DNA from: Gliomastix tumulicola
Taxonomy: Eukaryota > Ascomycota > Sordariomycetes > Hypocreales > Bionectriaceae
Direction of reading: 5' to 3'
Length of the DNA: 64,000 nt
Assembly: GCA_001599755.1 (NCBI GenBank)
Contig: BCHX01000004.1
Coordinates: forward strand, 682,001-746,000
Part shown: piece after piece, positions 35,735-50,100 of the stretch
How the letters are laid out: each line of letters begins with the position of its first letter
Position numbering within the stretch: position 1 is the stretch's first letter
Made by a program: the position numbers and the translations under genes
Notes under the pieces: generated by a model
Told to the model about the DNA's origin: nothing
Database searches by the model: none
The model's input: the letters and a program-made list of their open reading frames with translations, nothing else

Positions 35735-38700
35735 TAATAATAAACTTATTAATATTTACTAAAACTTTAAATAAAACTATATCTTCCTTAGACTTAGATT
35801 AAAAGTTAAAAAAGAAGAAGAAGAAAAAGGGGAAGTCTAATAATTATAAGATTATAAAGGTAATAAAAGGCTATAGGAAAGAGGTAGTAGAGGTAATAGT
35901 AAAAGAAGAGGTATATATAAAAGAAATTACTAATTAAGTAGTTATAAAAATAAAGAAGTAAAATAATAAATATATAAAAGTAATAATTAATTAGGTAATT
36001 ATAAAGATAAATAAGCTTATATATTACTTTAATAACCTAAAGGTATTAGTTTCTTAGTTATAAAATAAGTATAACTAAACCCTATAGAATATTTTAAAGT
36101 AAATATATAATAAAAGGGTTTATACTACTTAAATAAAAGACTATAATCTTAGCTATAACTATAATTATAACCTTAAGGAGAGAAATAACTTTAATATAAA
36201 TATTTAATACTTCTTAAATAATAAGATAAGGACTTATTTTTAATATAAGTAACTTAATTATATAATATATAACTATAATATTATAAAGAATAATAAAAAT
36301 AAAGGAGTTTTTTATATATTAAGAGGAGAAGTTATTATTAGTAATAGCTAAAATAGCTTATTAGTGCTAAAAGCCTTTATAACCCTCCTTAGCTAAAAGG
36401 AAAGCTTATACTAAAGAGTAGTATATTTCTAGGTAATAAGAATTTACCTTAAATACCTTACTATAAAATAAATTAGCTAGTAATAAAACTTACTTAAGCT
36501 ATATAAGAGACCTAATAATAGAGAAAGCTAGGACTTTATAGAGAATAAATAATAAGCTATTAATAAAGGGAAGAATATAGTATATATATTAAAGTATTTA
36601 TTTATACCTAAACTATTAAATTTTAGGTATATAGATAATAGTATATTAATAAAAACTAATTACTTTAATATAAATAAAGAGGAGGATCTAAAACTCTTTA
36701 ATATAAAATATACCTAAATATATAATATTAAAATAAGAAAATATATTTATATAATAAAAGCTTTAATAAATAATATTTATAATATACTAAATATAAGTAG
36801 CTAGGTAGAGGATACTATTAGAAATAATAAAAATCCCCTACTAAAGCTATATTATAAGACTTTACCTAATTACCTAATAAACCCCTATAAACTTCTTCTC
36901 TTAAAATAGAAGATATAAGATAAGGGGGATATAGAGGAGGAAGTAAAGGTTATTACTAAGAATAAAATACTTTAAAATATATTTAAAAAGATTATAATAT
37001 AGAAACTTCTTATAATAGTAGGAGCCCTACTTATACTTTAACTTAATCTAGTAGTAAATATTAATATAAAAATAAAGTTATATACTAGGGAGATTAATAA
37101 GTAATAATTTATACTAGTTTTCCTAAGAGATATAAGAAACCCTATAAATAACTTAGCTATAAATATACTTATACTAGGGGACTTAAATAAAAGAAGTACT
37201 ATATTATAAATATTCTAATAACTTAAGAATTAAGAAGAGGGATATTTAGATATTAATATTATTTACTTTAATAGTATCTTTAAGGACTATAATAACTAGC
37301 TATAGATATACCTCCCTAAAAAAGGGAGCCCTATAATAACTAGTATCTTTAGCACTAAAGGAAAACTAGAGAATAACCCCCCTTTAGAATAGTTTTATTA
37401 ATAAATAAATAAAAAGTATAGGGAAAAGACCTTAGTAATTATCTTTAATAGACTATAACCTTTTAAGCTAATATAAGATCTCTTTTACTTTATAGTAAGA
37501 TTAAATAAATTAAGTAATAAATTAATTAAAGTATTAATAAATTTAAATTTAGAGGTAAACCTAATTAGCTATAAGATACTAAAGGATTTCTAACTTCTAA
37601 AATAGAGATATATTATTATAATAAGAGTATATACTAATAATAGGGTGAAATTACTTAGATAAGTAATAATAAAGGTATATATTAGGGACTTATATTTAAA
37701 TATTTAATTCTTTATAGCTTCTAATAGTATTACTTAAGATTACTTATTAGATATATTATTTATTTAATAAGCTTAACTTAACTTTAACTATAATATAAAA
37801 AATAAAAACTTATATACTAAAATTTATATAGGTAATATAGAAATTATAATACTAGTATATAGGGGAATAAAAATAGCTAGTGTGAAACTTAATTAGTAGC
37901 TTAATAACTAGATAAATAACCCTAATAATCTTATAAAGGCTAACTTAATAAAAATTAAGGAATATAGCCCCTAGATAATTACTTATAAGATAAAAGATTT
38001 TCTAATAATTAAAAGAGAGACTTTATCTAATTAGGTAAAGTATATAGTACCTTAGTGAGACTTTAATAAACTTAAAGAAGTAGAAAGAAGTATTTATACT
38101 ATAGGATATCCTCTACTTATTTAAGTTAATTCTCTAGTCCTTAAATTAAATAAAGAGTATAAGAGTTCCTTATTATAAAGTAATACTTCTATAGAGAAAT
38201 CCTTAGAGAAGGTATAATCTATAAATATATATAACCTTAAGGAGGAAATCTATATAAAGTAAGTTTAAATTAATATAAAGATAGCTAGTAATATCTTTAT
38301 AAAGGTTAAAGACTATATATAAATTATTAAGAACTTAGTGAAAGTAAAAGAAGATACTATTACTAGAGAGTAAGTTAAATAACTAGTAATAATAGAAGAA
38401 GACTTCTAGTAAGTAGTTATTATTTATAAGAAGCCTTTAATATAAAGATTATATAGCTTCTATTAATATATAACTAGTAGAATAAATATAAATACTATAT
38501 TTAAACTAAAGGTTAAAAAGGTTATACCTATTAATAATTCCCTATTTAATAGAATAGTTTTAGAGGGTAACCTTTATTAAAAATAAGTTAAATAAGTAGT
38601 AGTACTAGAGAAAATATAACCTAGGGGAAAATTCTAAGATTAAATTACCCCTAAATTTAGTAATATTAAGAAAGGTATATATATTAATAAAGAGAATTAA

Positions 38701-41700
38701 CTAGATAAGATACTTAAGTATATTAATAGGAATTTAATACCTAAAGAAATAATAGTATTCTTAGAAATATTATATAATAAAGAAGTAACCCTTAGGTGGA
38801 ACTAAATAAAGATAAAGAGGTTAAATAATAATATTATATTACCCTAGAAGATAAAGATAATCCCTTATAGTATATAGTAAGTTAGCTTTATTCTTATTTT
38901 AAAAGAAATAAAGAAGAAAGTCCTTAAAATTCTAAGAGAATAAGTCTATAGAGGTATCTTAGAGGAAGGGTATAACCTATATAGAAACCTATAGTTCTTA
39001 GTCCTAAAAAAGAATAAAGGACTTCACTTTATTAACTTTACTATAAGACTTAATAAGATTACTATTAAAGATATACTCCTACTACTTAATATAAATAAAT
39101 TTAATAAGGATTTCTCTAAATATATATATATCTTCTTACTAGACTTTTTTTTTAAGTATAATTAAATTTAACTAAACCCTATAAGTTAAAATATAATAAT
39201 ATTCTTAATACTAATTAAATTACTATATATATATACCCTACTTTAAGAAGTAATAAACTCTATTATATAGTTTATTTATACTATAATCTATATACTATAT
39301 AACTTAATCCTATATATTTATTAAACTTTCCTTAATAATATTAGTATAAAAGGGGCTAAGAGTAATTATAATAGGGAAGAACTTACTCTAAGTATTAGGA
39401 GGTATATTTTTAAATATATTTAAAATATTAATAAGGTTCTTATAAATATAAAACTAGTTAGAGGGACTATTTCTTATACTAAGTCTTAATAGTACTAGAA
39501 GATTATATTAATTATAGGGTATAAATATAGCCTTTATAGTAAAGAGCTTAAAAAGGAGAAAGTTAAAAAACTAGTAGAATAAGAATATTATAGTAACTTT
39601 ATAGAAGTTTAGGTCTTCTTAAAATTAGTAAATTTCTATTATATATAGGTATTAAATTATACTTATATTACCTTACCCTTAAATACCTTACTATATAAAA
39701 ATACTAGCTAGGAATAAAGGAAGTAGTAAGAGGAGGCTATAAATTATATTAAGAAAATCCTTATTATAGTACCTCTCCTTATTATAGTAGACTACTAAAA
39801 AGAGTACTTAAATATTATTTTAATAATAAATATAAGTAATATTAAATAAGAAGCTTACTTAATATAAGTTATTAAAAGCTAAAAGCTACTAGTAAAATAT
39901 AAAAGTAATATATAATTAAATACTAAAAAGAACTATAATCTAATAAAACTTAAATATAAAAGTATTTTACTTACCTTCTAAAGGCTATATAATTATATTT
40001 ATAGTACTTATTTTATACTAGAGATTAACTCTCTTATATTAGTCTAATAAATTAATAAATTAGTAAATAATATACTTAGAGCCTTAATTACTTAATAGTT
40101 TAACTATATATTCTTATTTAACTTTAAAGTCTACTATATAGTAGGAAAGGATAATAAAGTAGTAGATACTTTATCCTAAAAACTAGTAGGTTTATTTAAT
40201 TAGATAAACTATAAATAGGAGAGAAATATTAAAAAGGAGATTAACCTTATAGTTAACTTAATTAACTTTTAGTATTTACCTTTAGAGGAATAAAATACCT
40301 AGTAGTAAGTAATAAATATAGTTATTAACTTTAAGGAATTTAATAATTTATTATAGAATAAGTAAATTTAATAGCTTAAGAATATATATAATAAACCCTT
40401 TAATAAATTATATAAGGAGACTTAATAATAGCTTATAGAGTACCTTACTACCCTTAGAAGACCTAAAGGTATTATAAAAGCTAACTAGAGAAGGGTAAGG
40501 GTATAAACTAAGGACTTCTATATATAAGGGTATAGCCTCTAGAAGTACTCTCTATATAATATATAAAATCTCTTAGTAGTAAACTCCCCTACTTAATAGT
40601 AGTATATTATTAAAGCTATATATAACTATAAAGGCTATAAAGGGAGAGAAGTTATATATCTCTTTATTATTAAGAGATAATAATAGAAAAATATTTATTA
40701 AGATATTAAGATAAAGCTTTAAGTATATAAAAAGTACTAAAAGTAAGCTCCTAGATAAAGCTTTAAATTTAAGTACTAGGTTTACCTAGGCTACCCTATA
40801 GCTATTATTTACTTTAATATATAATACCTACTAAAGGATATATACTTTTAGTACCTTATAGAAAGTAAATATATACTTACTAAATAAGTAGAACTACTAC
40901 TTATATTAATAAAGGAGTTTAAGTATACCCTAGAATTTATATTTTAAATAATATATTAATATAGTATATTTTAAAAGGTAGTTATAGATAATAAGATAAA
41001 GTTCTTAGGCTTTAGGAAAGCCCTAGAGGACTAGAGAATCTAGGTAATTTTAATCTCCCCCTATAATCCTATAGTAAATAGTGTCTTAGAAGTAGACTAT
41101 ATTACTCTACTTTTAATTATAATAAAGATAATTAAAAAAAATAAATACTAGCTAAAGTATATTAATAGAGTACTACTAATTAATTAGGTAGTAGTTAAGT
41201 ACTTAATAGGATATTCTACCTTTTTTCTTATATATAAGTAGAAGTTAATCTTACTACTTAAAGTGGAGATTTTAATATAGTAATTAATTAATTAGGATAA
41301 AGTCTAAATTATAGAGAATATACTCCTTATAAGAATATAAGTACTTAAGAGGAAAGTAATAGATATTAATATTACTAGGTAATAGGTAGTAGAATTTTAA
41401 ATAGTAGCTAGGTAGAAATAAGATAAAAAGTTAATTAATAAGATTTATAGGCTACTTTATATAAAAGACTTAGTACTAGTTTATAATATAGTTTATAATA
41501 GGGATATAAAGAGGGGGATAAAAATATTAAATAAATAATAAGGGCTATATAGGATTAAAGAGGTTTATCTTAATAAGATAAGCTATAAACTAAAGGAACT
41601 AGATAAAGCCCCTCTTATATATAGCTATAAAGTCTTTATACTTAAATAGTTTAAAAAGATTAATAAATAATAAATAAGTAAGGAGAATAAGAAGATCTTT

Positions 41701-44700
41701 AAATTATAATATAGCACTAGCTTAGTAATAGCTATAGTAAAGGATATAAATATACCTTAGAATAGAGATTAATAACTAAAGAGGAGAGATACTAAGATAT
41801 TCACTTAGTAAGCCCTTTAATAGGTAAACCCTATCCTAAATAATATCCTCTAAGAATAGGATAACCCTATAATTAAAGAACTATTTTATATAGAATATAT
41901 TACTAGAGAAGACTAAGGTGAAGAAGAAGGTAAAGAGCTTTAATAGCTACTAGTAAGGGTATAAAGATAAATAATTATTAAATTAAAGTAACCTAAAATA
42001 ATTAATAAAAAGAAGGTAAAATACTAAAGTATATATACTTAAAGCTTTAAGTTAGTATAATAAAGCCTTATATAGTAGGGAGGTATTTATATACTTATAG
42101 GTAGACTTTAGGCTATTATTTAATTAGCTTAAAGTAAAGAGAAAAGGCCTATAAAGTAGTATAATAATAGAAAGATATATAGAGGAAAGTACTTAAGGGT
42201 AGTAATAAAGAGTACTACTTAAAGAAATAATATAAGAACTATTTATCTAACCCCTAGAAGCCTACTATAATATTATATTACTAAGATATTAAAAACCCTA
42301 TATTATAGTATTAAAGTACTAAAAATATTTATTAATATATTAAAAAGATATTACTAAAATATATTAAAAAATCTTATATTAATATACTAAGAAATTTATA
42401 ATTAATATACCCTAAGAATATTAATTTAGTAATTACTTATATTACTTAATTAAGAATATATTAGCCCTTCTTAGTAAATTAAATATTATATAAAGGAAGA
42501 TTAGGAGTAATAGAATTAAGCCTTAAAGTTAACTAGCTTTAAGGTAAAGAATAAGGGATAGGTGAACCCTAAATTAAAATACCCTTTATTTAAGAAGATA
42601 AGTTTAAGGTTAATAAAGAAAGACTATAGGTAGTAAGTAAATTAAAAACTATAGGATTATTATAAGCTAATATAGTACTAGGAGGATTAATATTAGAATT
42701 TAATAATTAAGAAGAGTTAATAGCTAGGAAACCACTAGATATTAAATAGCTAAATACTATAAGTATAGGGGAATTAAAAATTACTAAAAGTCTACTAGAA
42801 ACTAAATAAATAGAGAATACTATAAGAGTAAGAGAACTAGGAGCTAGAAAGATATAAATAATAAAAGGTAAAAATATAAAGTTAATTATTTAACTATTAA
42901 AATAATAGTAGTTACTAGAAATTAAATAATTAATACTAGCTATAGAAGGAACCTATACCTTTAATATATTACTTAATTAGCTAGTATTTAAATAAGCTTA
43001 AACCTAAGAAATATAATACTTAAGCTTAGGGTTAAAATCTCTATAACTTAAAAGATCCTAAAGATAAAGGATATAAGGGGAATTAACTTATAATAAATAC
43101 TTAGGGAGAGTAATATTTATACCTAATAAGTCTTTAAAGGCTTAAGAAAGAGAATAACCTATCCTAGAAGAAAAGGTATAATTAGTATTAATACTACACT
43201 TAGTATTAAAGTAGAGATAATTAATATAAGAAGAGCTAAAAGCTAGTAAAACCTAATAAATATAATATAAAAATAGTATATACTTACCTATATTTATAGT
43301 ATTTATATACTAAGAAACTATATAATACCTATATAATATTAGAGTATTTATATTATAAGCTTATATAACTTAAGCCTTAAACTATAAAGGATAAGTAAAA
43401 AGTGAATTCTTACTACTAAAATTAGTAAGAAAAAAACTATAAAGATTTAATAGCTTAGTAGGGATATATACTAAATAAATAGAATATATTATAATAATTT
43501 AATAAATAAAAAGGTAAGTTATAGACTTAATATATAAATTTTAAATAAAGAGTTTAATAATAAAGAGATTAAACTAATAGAGGATATTAAAATACTTATA
43601 GGAGTTAATCTTAATATAAAGAGCTAGCTTATTATAAATAAGAACTCCCTAATTACTTATAACTTAACTAGTATAAACCTAAATATTAAAGTATTTATAT
43701 ACTTATTAAGAAAAGAAAAAAATATATTAATAATAAGATATATAGGAAGGGTTAAGAAGATAAGGAGTAACTTATAAGAAGAATATAAAGAGGTAGAGAG
43801 TAAGTAGAAAAAGAGAGAATAATATTAAAAGTACTATAATTATTACTAATACTACTTATATTATCTTTAGCCTAAGTAAGGCTAATAAAATTAAGGTAAT
43901 AATAAGGTAGTATATTATTTACTACCTTTAAGCTAAGTTATATTAAGTTCTTAATAATAAGGGTATTATTTACCTCTAGAGAAGTATCTTTAAAAGCTAT
44001 AGATTAAGTAATAAGTAAGGAATTTACTATATAGTTAAATAGAGATATAATAATAAAGATATAATAACTATTAAGTAGAGAGGGGAAATAATAATAACTA
44101 AGGATAATATAAAGAAGAGGAGGAGATATAGTAGAAAGAAGGAAGACTACTATAAGGTTATTATAAGAAGGAGGGAAAAAAGAGTTTATTATTTTTATTT
44201 ATAAGTTATATAAATAAAGCTAGTGTAAAAAAGGGTATAAAAATAGAGAAGTACTCTAAAAATTAAAGTAAAAGTAGTAAATTATAACTTTTTAAAAATA
44301 TTAAATAAAGAGGTAATATATATATAAAAAGAGAATTTCTTATACTAGTTTATATACTTCCCTTTTCTCCTTATATATATATATTACTAGGGTACCCTAG
44401 AGCTTTATATTTATACTATCTTTTATAAGGCTTTATTATCTCTTTTTTTTACCTTTACTTATAATACTTTTACTATTATTTTACCCTTACTATACTACTA
44501 CTTAATTAACTAGCCTTACCTATAAAATTACCTTATACTTTAAAGTTAACCTTATACTCTTAAAGTATAATATACTAATTTTAATACTTTATATTATTTA
44601 TAATAATAACCCCTAAGTAAGCTATTAGGTTTAATTAATATAACCTCCCTCTTATTAAAGGTATAGCCTAGAATATTAAGTTTATAAAGGAGAAGCTAAA

Positions 44701-46682
44701 TATAAAGTATAATAACTAGTATTTTTAGACCTTTAAGAAAAATAAACTTATTATAATAGCTTATTATAAATAAGTATAAATAAATAATAATAAGAGGTTC
44801 TATATAATACTTAAAAGTAAGAGAATTAGTATTAAACTTTAAGAGCTTTATAAGTACTAACCTAAGGTTATTTAATCTTAGACCTCCTTTAGATATATTA
44901 AAGGTTAGTAGAAGACTAACTTAATTAAAATTTAGGGATTTATTACCCTTTAGTCTATAGATATTACCTCTAAAAAGATTATTTATAATATCTTTTATAG
45001 TATTATAAATTACTATAAGGAGATACTTATATTTAAATCTTATACTTAATTCCTTATTAATATCTAGAACTTTATAGTCTTCTTTAAGAATAAGAAGTAA
45101 AATTTTAACTTTAATATTATTACCTTCTTAATTAAGTAACTAGGGGATTTATATAATATTATTTATATTTTACTTATTAATATAAATATTAAAGACTTTA
45201 TATACTACTTAATTAACTTATAAGTAAACCTTTACTTTATTATACCTAGAGGTTATACTAGTATTATATATACTAAGATATTTAGAAAGGATATATATAG
45301 CTATAGGTTTATTACTTATTTTATTTATTATATTAACTATTTTATTATAACCTTTTTTAACTAGAAGGTAAGGTACCTTTATATTTATAATACCTCTAAT
45401 AATATAAGTTATACTTACTATATTATATTAATTATATTAAAGTAATATTAACTTCTTTAAGAGGTTAGCTTACCTTTTACCTTTCACTTTACTATAGTAC
45501 TAGTAATAAAGTAGCTAAATAAGTAATTATATACTTATTTATTCTATATATAAGCTATTCACTAGCTAAGAGGTTTAATAGGAAACCTCTTAAGTATTAT
45601 TCTATATACTTAAGAGTACCTTTATTATAAGGATATACTTAGTATTTAAGAGATACTACTTAGTAGTTATAATAAATTCCCTCTTATTAACTAGGCTCCC
45701 TATATAACTAGTTATAGTTAATCTTATAAGGTTATTTTTATATATTTTTATATAATATTTACTACTACTTATAGTATTCTCTCCACTAATTACTTTATAC
45801 TTAATATATATCCTTTTAATATACTATTTAATTTTATAAATTAGGTTTTTATAAAGGGTAATAATACTTACTAAGAAATAAATATTTAATTTATAACCCT
45901 CTTAATTTATAGAGGGATATATAATATCTATATAGGTAAAAACTATTTTAGTTTCTTAACTTTTAAATTTAAAATTTTTAGTATAAAAATAATATCTTAT
46001 TATAGAGGTTATTAAGTTCCCCCCTAGTACTTTAAGCTAAAGGTGTTTAATATTAACCCTATTAGTATTCCTCCTAAGGTCTTAGAGTTATACTATAACT
46101 CTATATTTAAAGTAGCTAGTACTATTATTATTATACCCTTCCTAGGTAGCTCTATTTATATCTTAAATAAACTTTCTATTTAGTAGACTAATAATAATTA
46201 ACCCTTTATCTAGAGTTAATTACCTTAGGTTATTCCCCTTAAGGGGATTAAGGTTACTTAATATAAGAGATTTAAGCTTAAGAATTAAATTTATTATATT
46301 ACTTATAAAGTAATTATTCTCCCTATCTTAGAGTTCCCTTAGTACTTTAGCTTTAAGGATATTACCCCTACTCTTTTTAATAGTTTATATACCTCCTTAA
46401 TTCCTCTTAATATAGTTACTCTTAATATTATTACCTTCCTATATACTTTAACTCCTAAGTAAAGCTATACTTAGGTTAATTAAATAAATATTAAAACTCC
46501 TAAGTTAAAGAAGGTAATACCCTTAAACTAATTAAGTTATTATAAAAAGTAATAAAGTACTTAAGTAAATAATTAAATAATAATAAGGAATAGAAAATAA
46601 ATATAATATAAAATAAACTTAGAGGATTAATTATAGTTTTAAGGGAGGGGATTAATTATAAACTTAAAGAGAATTAATTAAT

Positions 46683-47147
46683 TGTAACAAATAGGGTGAT
46701 CCATCTAGTGTAGGGTAGTCGGATTAGGGTTTAAATAATATTTTATATTCTTAGAACTCTAGGATATCTTAACTAAGCGAGGTAGTAGTTACAGCTAGTA
46801 AGTTATAAGTATTAGCAAGGCTAAGAGGAACTAGTATTAGTAAAGGATACTCTAGCTTAATATACTTATTAGTAAAAGGTATATCTAAGTAAAGTGCTTT
46901 ATTAATAGCTAGTAAGCTATTTAATCTATCTAGGTAATAACTATAGTTTTATATACTAGGTGGTACTCTTAGTTCACTATGTGGTTTACTAAGTGATTTA
47001 TACTCTAGTTCACTTAGTGGTTTACTTATTCCTTATAAACCATAGGTATAGGGTAGGTTCTTTTATTAGGATAGAATATCCTTCCACCTATACCTATATA
47101 ACCTATATAGTCTATAATCCTATAACTATATTAGTTAAGTTATAATA
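46683..47147 (-). repeat. LTR of retrotransposon 2, left copy (3' LTR)
   Basis: 465 bp, starting TGTAACAAATAGGG on the plus strand. Its inner end is RIP-converted. Confidence 0.88.
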
Positions 47148-50100
47148 TAATCTCTCTCCTTTAAAGGTCTTTATCCTAAGACCTACTTAAGTAGTGTAGC
47201 TCCCACTTATAAGTCTTTATCATTTTATTCTATATCCCTTGCTTTTTTTACTAATAAGATATTAGGTTATATTATAAAATTGTCTAAATAATAAAGCTCT
47301 AAAGATTATTATATTACTACCTCTTTATATATTACCACTAAGGGTTTTAAAGCCTTCCCTTATAGCTATTATATTAAAAAAGAGTTATTAAATTATTTTA
47401 TTCTCTAGGGTATTAATTAGTATTACTTATATTTCTTTTTAGGTCACTTATATAATTATTCTTATATCCTAATAGTATCTTATAAGTACTCTTCTTATTA
47501 TCTTTTTAGCTAATACTAACTATTATAGTAGACTAAGTTTAGTCTAAGCTAGGGCACTTAAAGCATAAGGAGGAGAATACCAAGGTGTTACTTATTAAAA
47601 CTATAGCGTGGATTAGTTATTTACATAAGTAATAGAGGTTACTTTACACAAAGGGTATAGAGATAGTAAAGAAAAATCTATCCTTAATAGAGGAGTTAAA
47701 AGAGGAGGAGTAGAAAGAGGTAAAGAAAAAGGCCTAAAAGGAGGAGCTAGAGCAGGTATAGCAGCAAGAGCAGGAAGCTCTAGCCTAGATATAATAAGCT
47801 TACTCTATAGAGGTAATTAATTAGTTAGCTATTTCTCTTAGTAATACCTCACTAGCTAGGTTATTAGGTGATATTACTTAGGGTAACTTTAGTGGTATAC
47901 CTTTAGTAGATGCTAAGCACCCTTTAAGTTCTTAACTAGCTCCTAGGTATTATACTTACTTCTATATCCTTTCTATTTAACTTTATATTTATTTTTATTA
48001 TTAATTCTTTATTTATTTAAAATTACTTCTACTTTAAATACTTTATTATATACTTTAATATATAGGTGTAGTTTATTAACCTAAGTACTCTCTAGTATTA
48101 ATTCTAAAAGTGAAATATAAAAAATAGGGTATATCTATATACTTATAAGTAGTAAAAGTTAATAATTAAATATTAAAATTTTCTTTTTAACCTTAAATAG
48201 TCTAAGTTTTTTATAATTTAATTTATTACTTAATTATATTATTATAATTCCTTATTAAAGTAGGTAGACTATCTCTCCCTCTTTAAAGGTTAATCCCTTT
48301 AACCTTCCTTAGTTATAGTATTTCACTATATATCCTTATATAAACTTAAGTTATTTTCTTATTTTATTATATAGGTTAAGTAGTTCTTATACTATAAGGA
48401 TAGCTTTATCTATAAGTAGCCCTTCCCTAGGCTACTTTTACTATATTAGTTTATATTTATAGTTAGCCTTAAATAGTAAGACCTTAGTGGACTCCTATAG
48501 TGCTAAGTTATATATAAACTAAGCTATTAGTAGGTATTTAACCTAGTTATCTTAGTTATAGTTAATATAATACTATAGGTACTACTTAAATATCTAGTTA
48601 AGTCTTTCTATTTATTTATTTATTTATAGCTATCTTATTATACTAAGCTTATAATTAACTCTAAGTCTCCCTATTAAGCTTTACTAAAACTTAAATATAA
48701 ATATTATTCCTCTATTAGAAATAATCTTATCTAGTAGCCTATATTAGCTTACTACTATCTCAATAAACTAGTGTACTAGTACTTTTATATTACTTTCTTC
48801 CTAATATAGAATAAAGTAGGTATACTTTATAAATTAGTCTATAATAATAAATATATTATTATACTTCTTATTATTATTTAGTTTAGAGGAGTATAGTAGC
48901 TTTATAATATAATTCTATATAATAGAGGTCTATAGTCCTATTAGGACTAGTAGTAGTTATAGTTCTCTATAGGGTTTATATTATACTAGCTTAGTAAGGT
49001 AACACTCTTAATATTATCTTATAATCTTCTCTATATCCTTATTAATTCCTTCCTAGTTATAGCTTTATTTAACTTATTTAAGGGTCCTCTAGATCCTAGG
49101 GTGTCCTACTATAAGGTCTTTATAGACTTCCTTAATAAGTTATTCTTATAGCTCTATAGGTATCTATATATAGTTTTCTATTTTACTCTATATTTCTTAT
49201 ACTCCTAGGAGGCTATTATTTAATACTAAGGGCAAATAAACTATATAGCTATTATCCTATGAGATATTCTTAGGTAATTCTCTATTCTTATATTACTTCA
49301 CCTATGCTTTAATTATATTAAGGGCGCTAGTAAGTATTATTTATAGTTATTCTTTATTACTCTTATTAATATAGATGCTAGGTCTATTATTATTTCTAGT
49401 TAATAGTGTGTAAGTGGTATTAACCTACCTACCTCTCCTAATTATATTAAGCTAGATCTACTAGACCTTATTATTATATATCTACTTAAAGATTTATCCT
49501 TTTATAATAATATATCCTATATTATACTCTAGTTTTCAGCTTAATATATTAGCTCTTCTATTCTCTAATCCTTTCCTATAGATAATCTTATAGTTAAATT
49601 TAGCTATTATTTCTATATAGTAAAGTTATTAACTATTAAGTTCCTATATTATTATAAAGTATATAATATTCTTATAATTAGTATATACTATTACCTTATA
49701 CTTACTCCCTAGTAGGTAGTATTAATACTCCTTAAAGTATAGTATAATTACTAAAAATTCCTTATTATAGATAAAGTAGTTTAGTTCTACTCTATGTAAC
49801 TTTTATGAGAAGAATATAATAGGTCTAATTCTACCTTAGTTATCTTATTATCCTATTTACCCTATAACTATAAAATTAGAAGTATCTATTTCTAGTTTAA
49901 TAGGTTTCTTAGGATTAAATATAATAAGTATAGGTTCTAATATAATATAGTTCTTAATCTTATTAAATACTTACTAGTATACTAGTGTCTATTTAAACTC
50001 CTAATTCTTCTTAGTGGCTTCTATAAGTAGGTTTATAATTTTACTAAAGTCTTTAATAAAGTATTAGTAGTAGTTTATAAAACTAATAAATACTTAAACT

